This document shows, in pieces, positions 63,864 through 64,000 of a stretch of DNA of 64,000 nucleotides. Source of the DNA: Corynebacterium felinum (GTDB lineage: Bacteria > Actinomycetota > Actinomycetes > Mycobacteriales > Mycobacteriaceae); NCBI RefSeq assembly GCF_030408755.1, contig NZ_CP047209.1, forward strand, positions 2,914,001 through 2,978,000. Reading direction: 5' to 3'. Under the pieces are notes generated by a model, which was not told where the DNA came from, ran no database searches, and was given only the letters and a program-made list of their open reading frames with translations. Position 1 is the first letter of the stretch. Every line of letters begins with the position of its first letter. The translations under genes were made by a program, and so were the position numbers.

Positions 63864-64000
63864 TTATAGCGCTGGCACCACGTACACAGCAACAACCACA
63901 CAGGCAACCCACGCGAGTGCAAGCACTTGCAAAGTACGGTCAGTTAAGGCGAGCTCATCGGGAGCACCGCCTTCGCCGCGGTCCACGTCGGCGGCGTAAC
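63864..64000 (-). CDS. ubiA: C-terminus of UbiA-family DPPR synthase
   Basis: The last 45 codons of a minus-strand frame entering from the right edge read YAADVDRGEGGAPDELALTD and then RTLQVLALAWVACVVVAVYV, ending VPAL at TAA 63864-63866. The (A/E)xGGAPEE-xxLxDRxLQ pattern followed by a final helix is how decaprenyl-phosphoribose synthase (Rv3806c, UbiA family) ends, and aftB-ubiA adjacency supports it. The enzyme makes the precursor of the arabinose donor used by AftB. Confidence 0.75.
   Translation of the reverse strand, partial: YAADVDRGEGGAPDELALTDRTLQVLALAWVACVVVAVYVVPAL

Overview
The window is chromosomal DNA from a mycolic-acid-containing Corynebacterium, most likely of the C. diphtheriae / C. 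ulcerans / C. pseudotuberculosis group. The basis is Pks13-FadD32-AccD3, two trehalose corynomycolyl transferases (one with LGFP repeats), AftB, a UbiA-type DPPR synthase C-terminus, an MmpL3-type transporter, a cory-CC-star protein and a DtxR-like MntR with its mnt ABC operon. Species assignment is inference. No rRNA, tRNA or bona fide CRISPR array was seen.

Layout. 1-6.2 kb is accessory DNA: an IS1380-family transposase running off the left edge, a decayed IS5-type fragment, then an IS5-type element nested in an IS3-family element that itself sits in a small secreted-protein gene. Two more small genes follow, one frameshifted in a poly-A tract. 6.3-11.1 kb (minus strand) is the manganese uptake operon mntA-B-C-D with its repressor mntR, with a good MntR-type operator about 340 bp upstream of mntA. 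11.2-13.9 kb is a large LANTG-anchored surface protein. 14.6-17.6 kb (minus) is an ArsA-like ATPase, a cory-CC-star protein and the CstA transporter. 17.9-26.4 kb is a conserved envelope-lipid locus resembling mycobacterial Rv0224c-Rv0228 (TmaT-like acetyltransferase, DUF3068 protein, polytopic protein, glycosyltransferase, MtrP-like methyltransferase), with a PuuE-like deacetylase/allantoinase and an NCS1 permease set inside it. 26.5-36 kb holds a GAF-like membrane protein, PEP carboxykinase, trmB, a NYN protein, mmpL3, an LPG-synthase-like membrane protein and a DUF3054 protein.

36-44.5 kb is a second accessory zone: a frameshifted AbiEi/DUF559-type nuclease gene, an unusual 0.5-kb array of ten 8-bp motifs in strictly alternating orientation with a period of about 115 bp, pepN, then an ADP-ribosylglycohydrolase / DUF2283 / AlbA_2 cluster with duplicated palindromic control regions.

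44.5-64 kb (minus) is the mycolate-arabinogalactan locus matching Rv3799c-Rv3806c: accD3, pks13, fadD32, a small membrane protein, a cutinase-like lipase, a DUF732 lipoprotein, an LGFP-fused mycolyltransferase, a second mycolyltransferase, aftB and the end of ubiA. Functionally, AccD3 and FadD32 supply activated chains to Pks13, TmaT, MtrP and MmpL3 modify and export trehalose monocorynomycolate, the mycolyltransferases deposit it on arabinan or trehalose, and AftB and UbiA build the arabinan. Two junctions in this locus (pks13/fadD32 and aftB/ubiA) are opened by extra DNA carrying copies of the same roughly 100-bp dispersed repeat.
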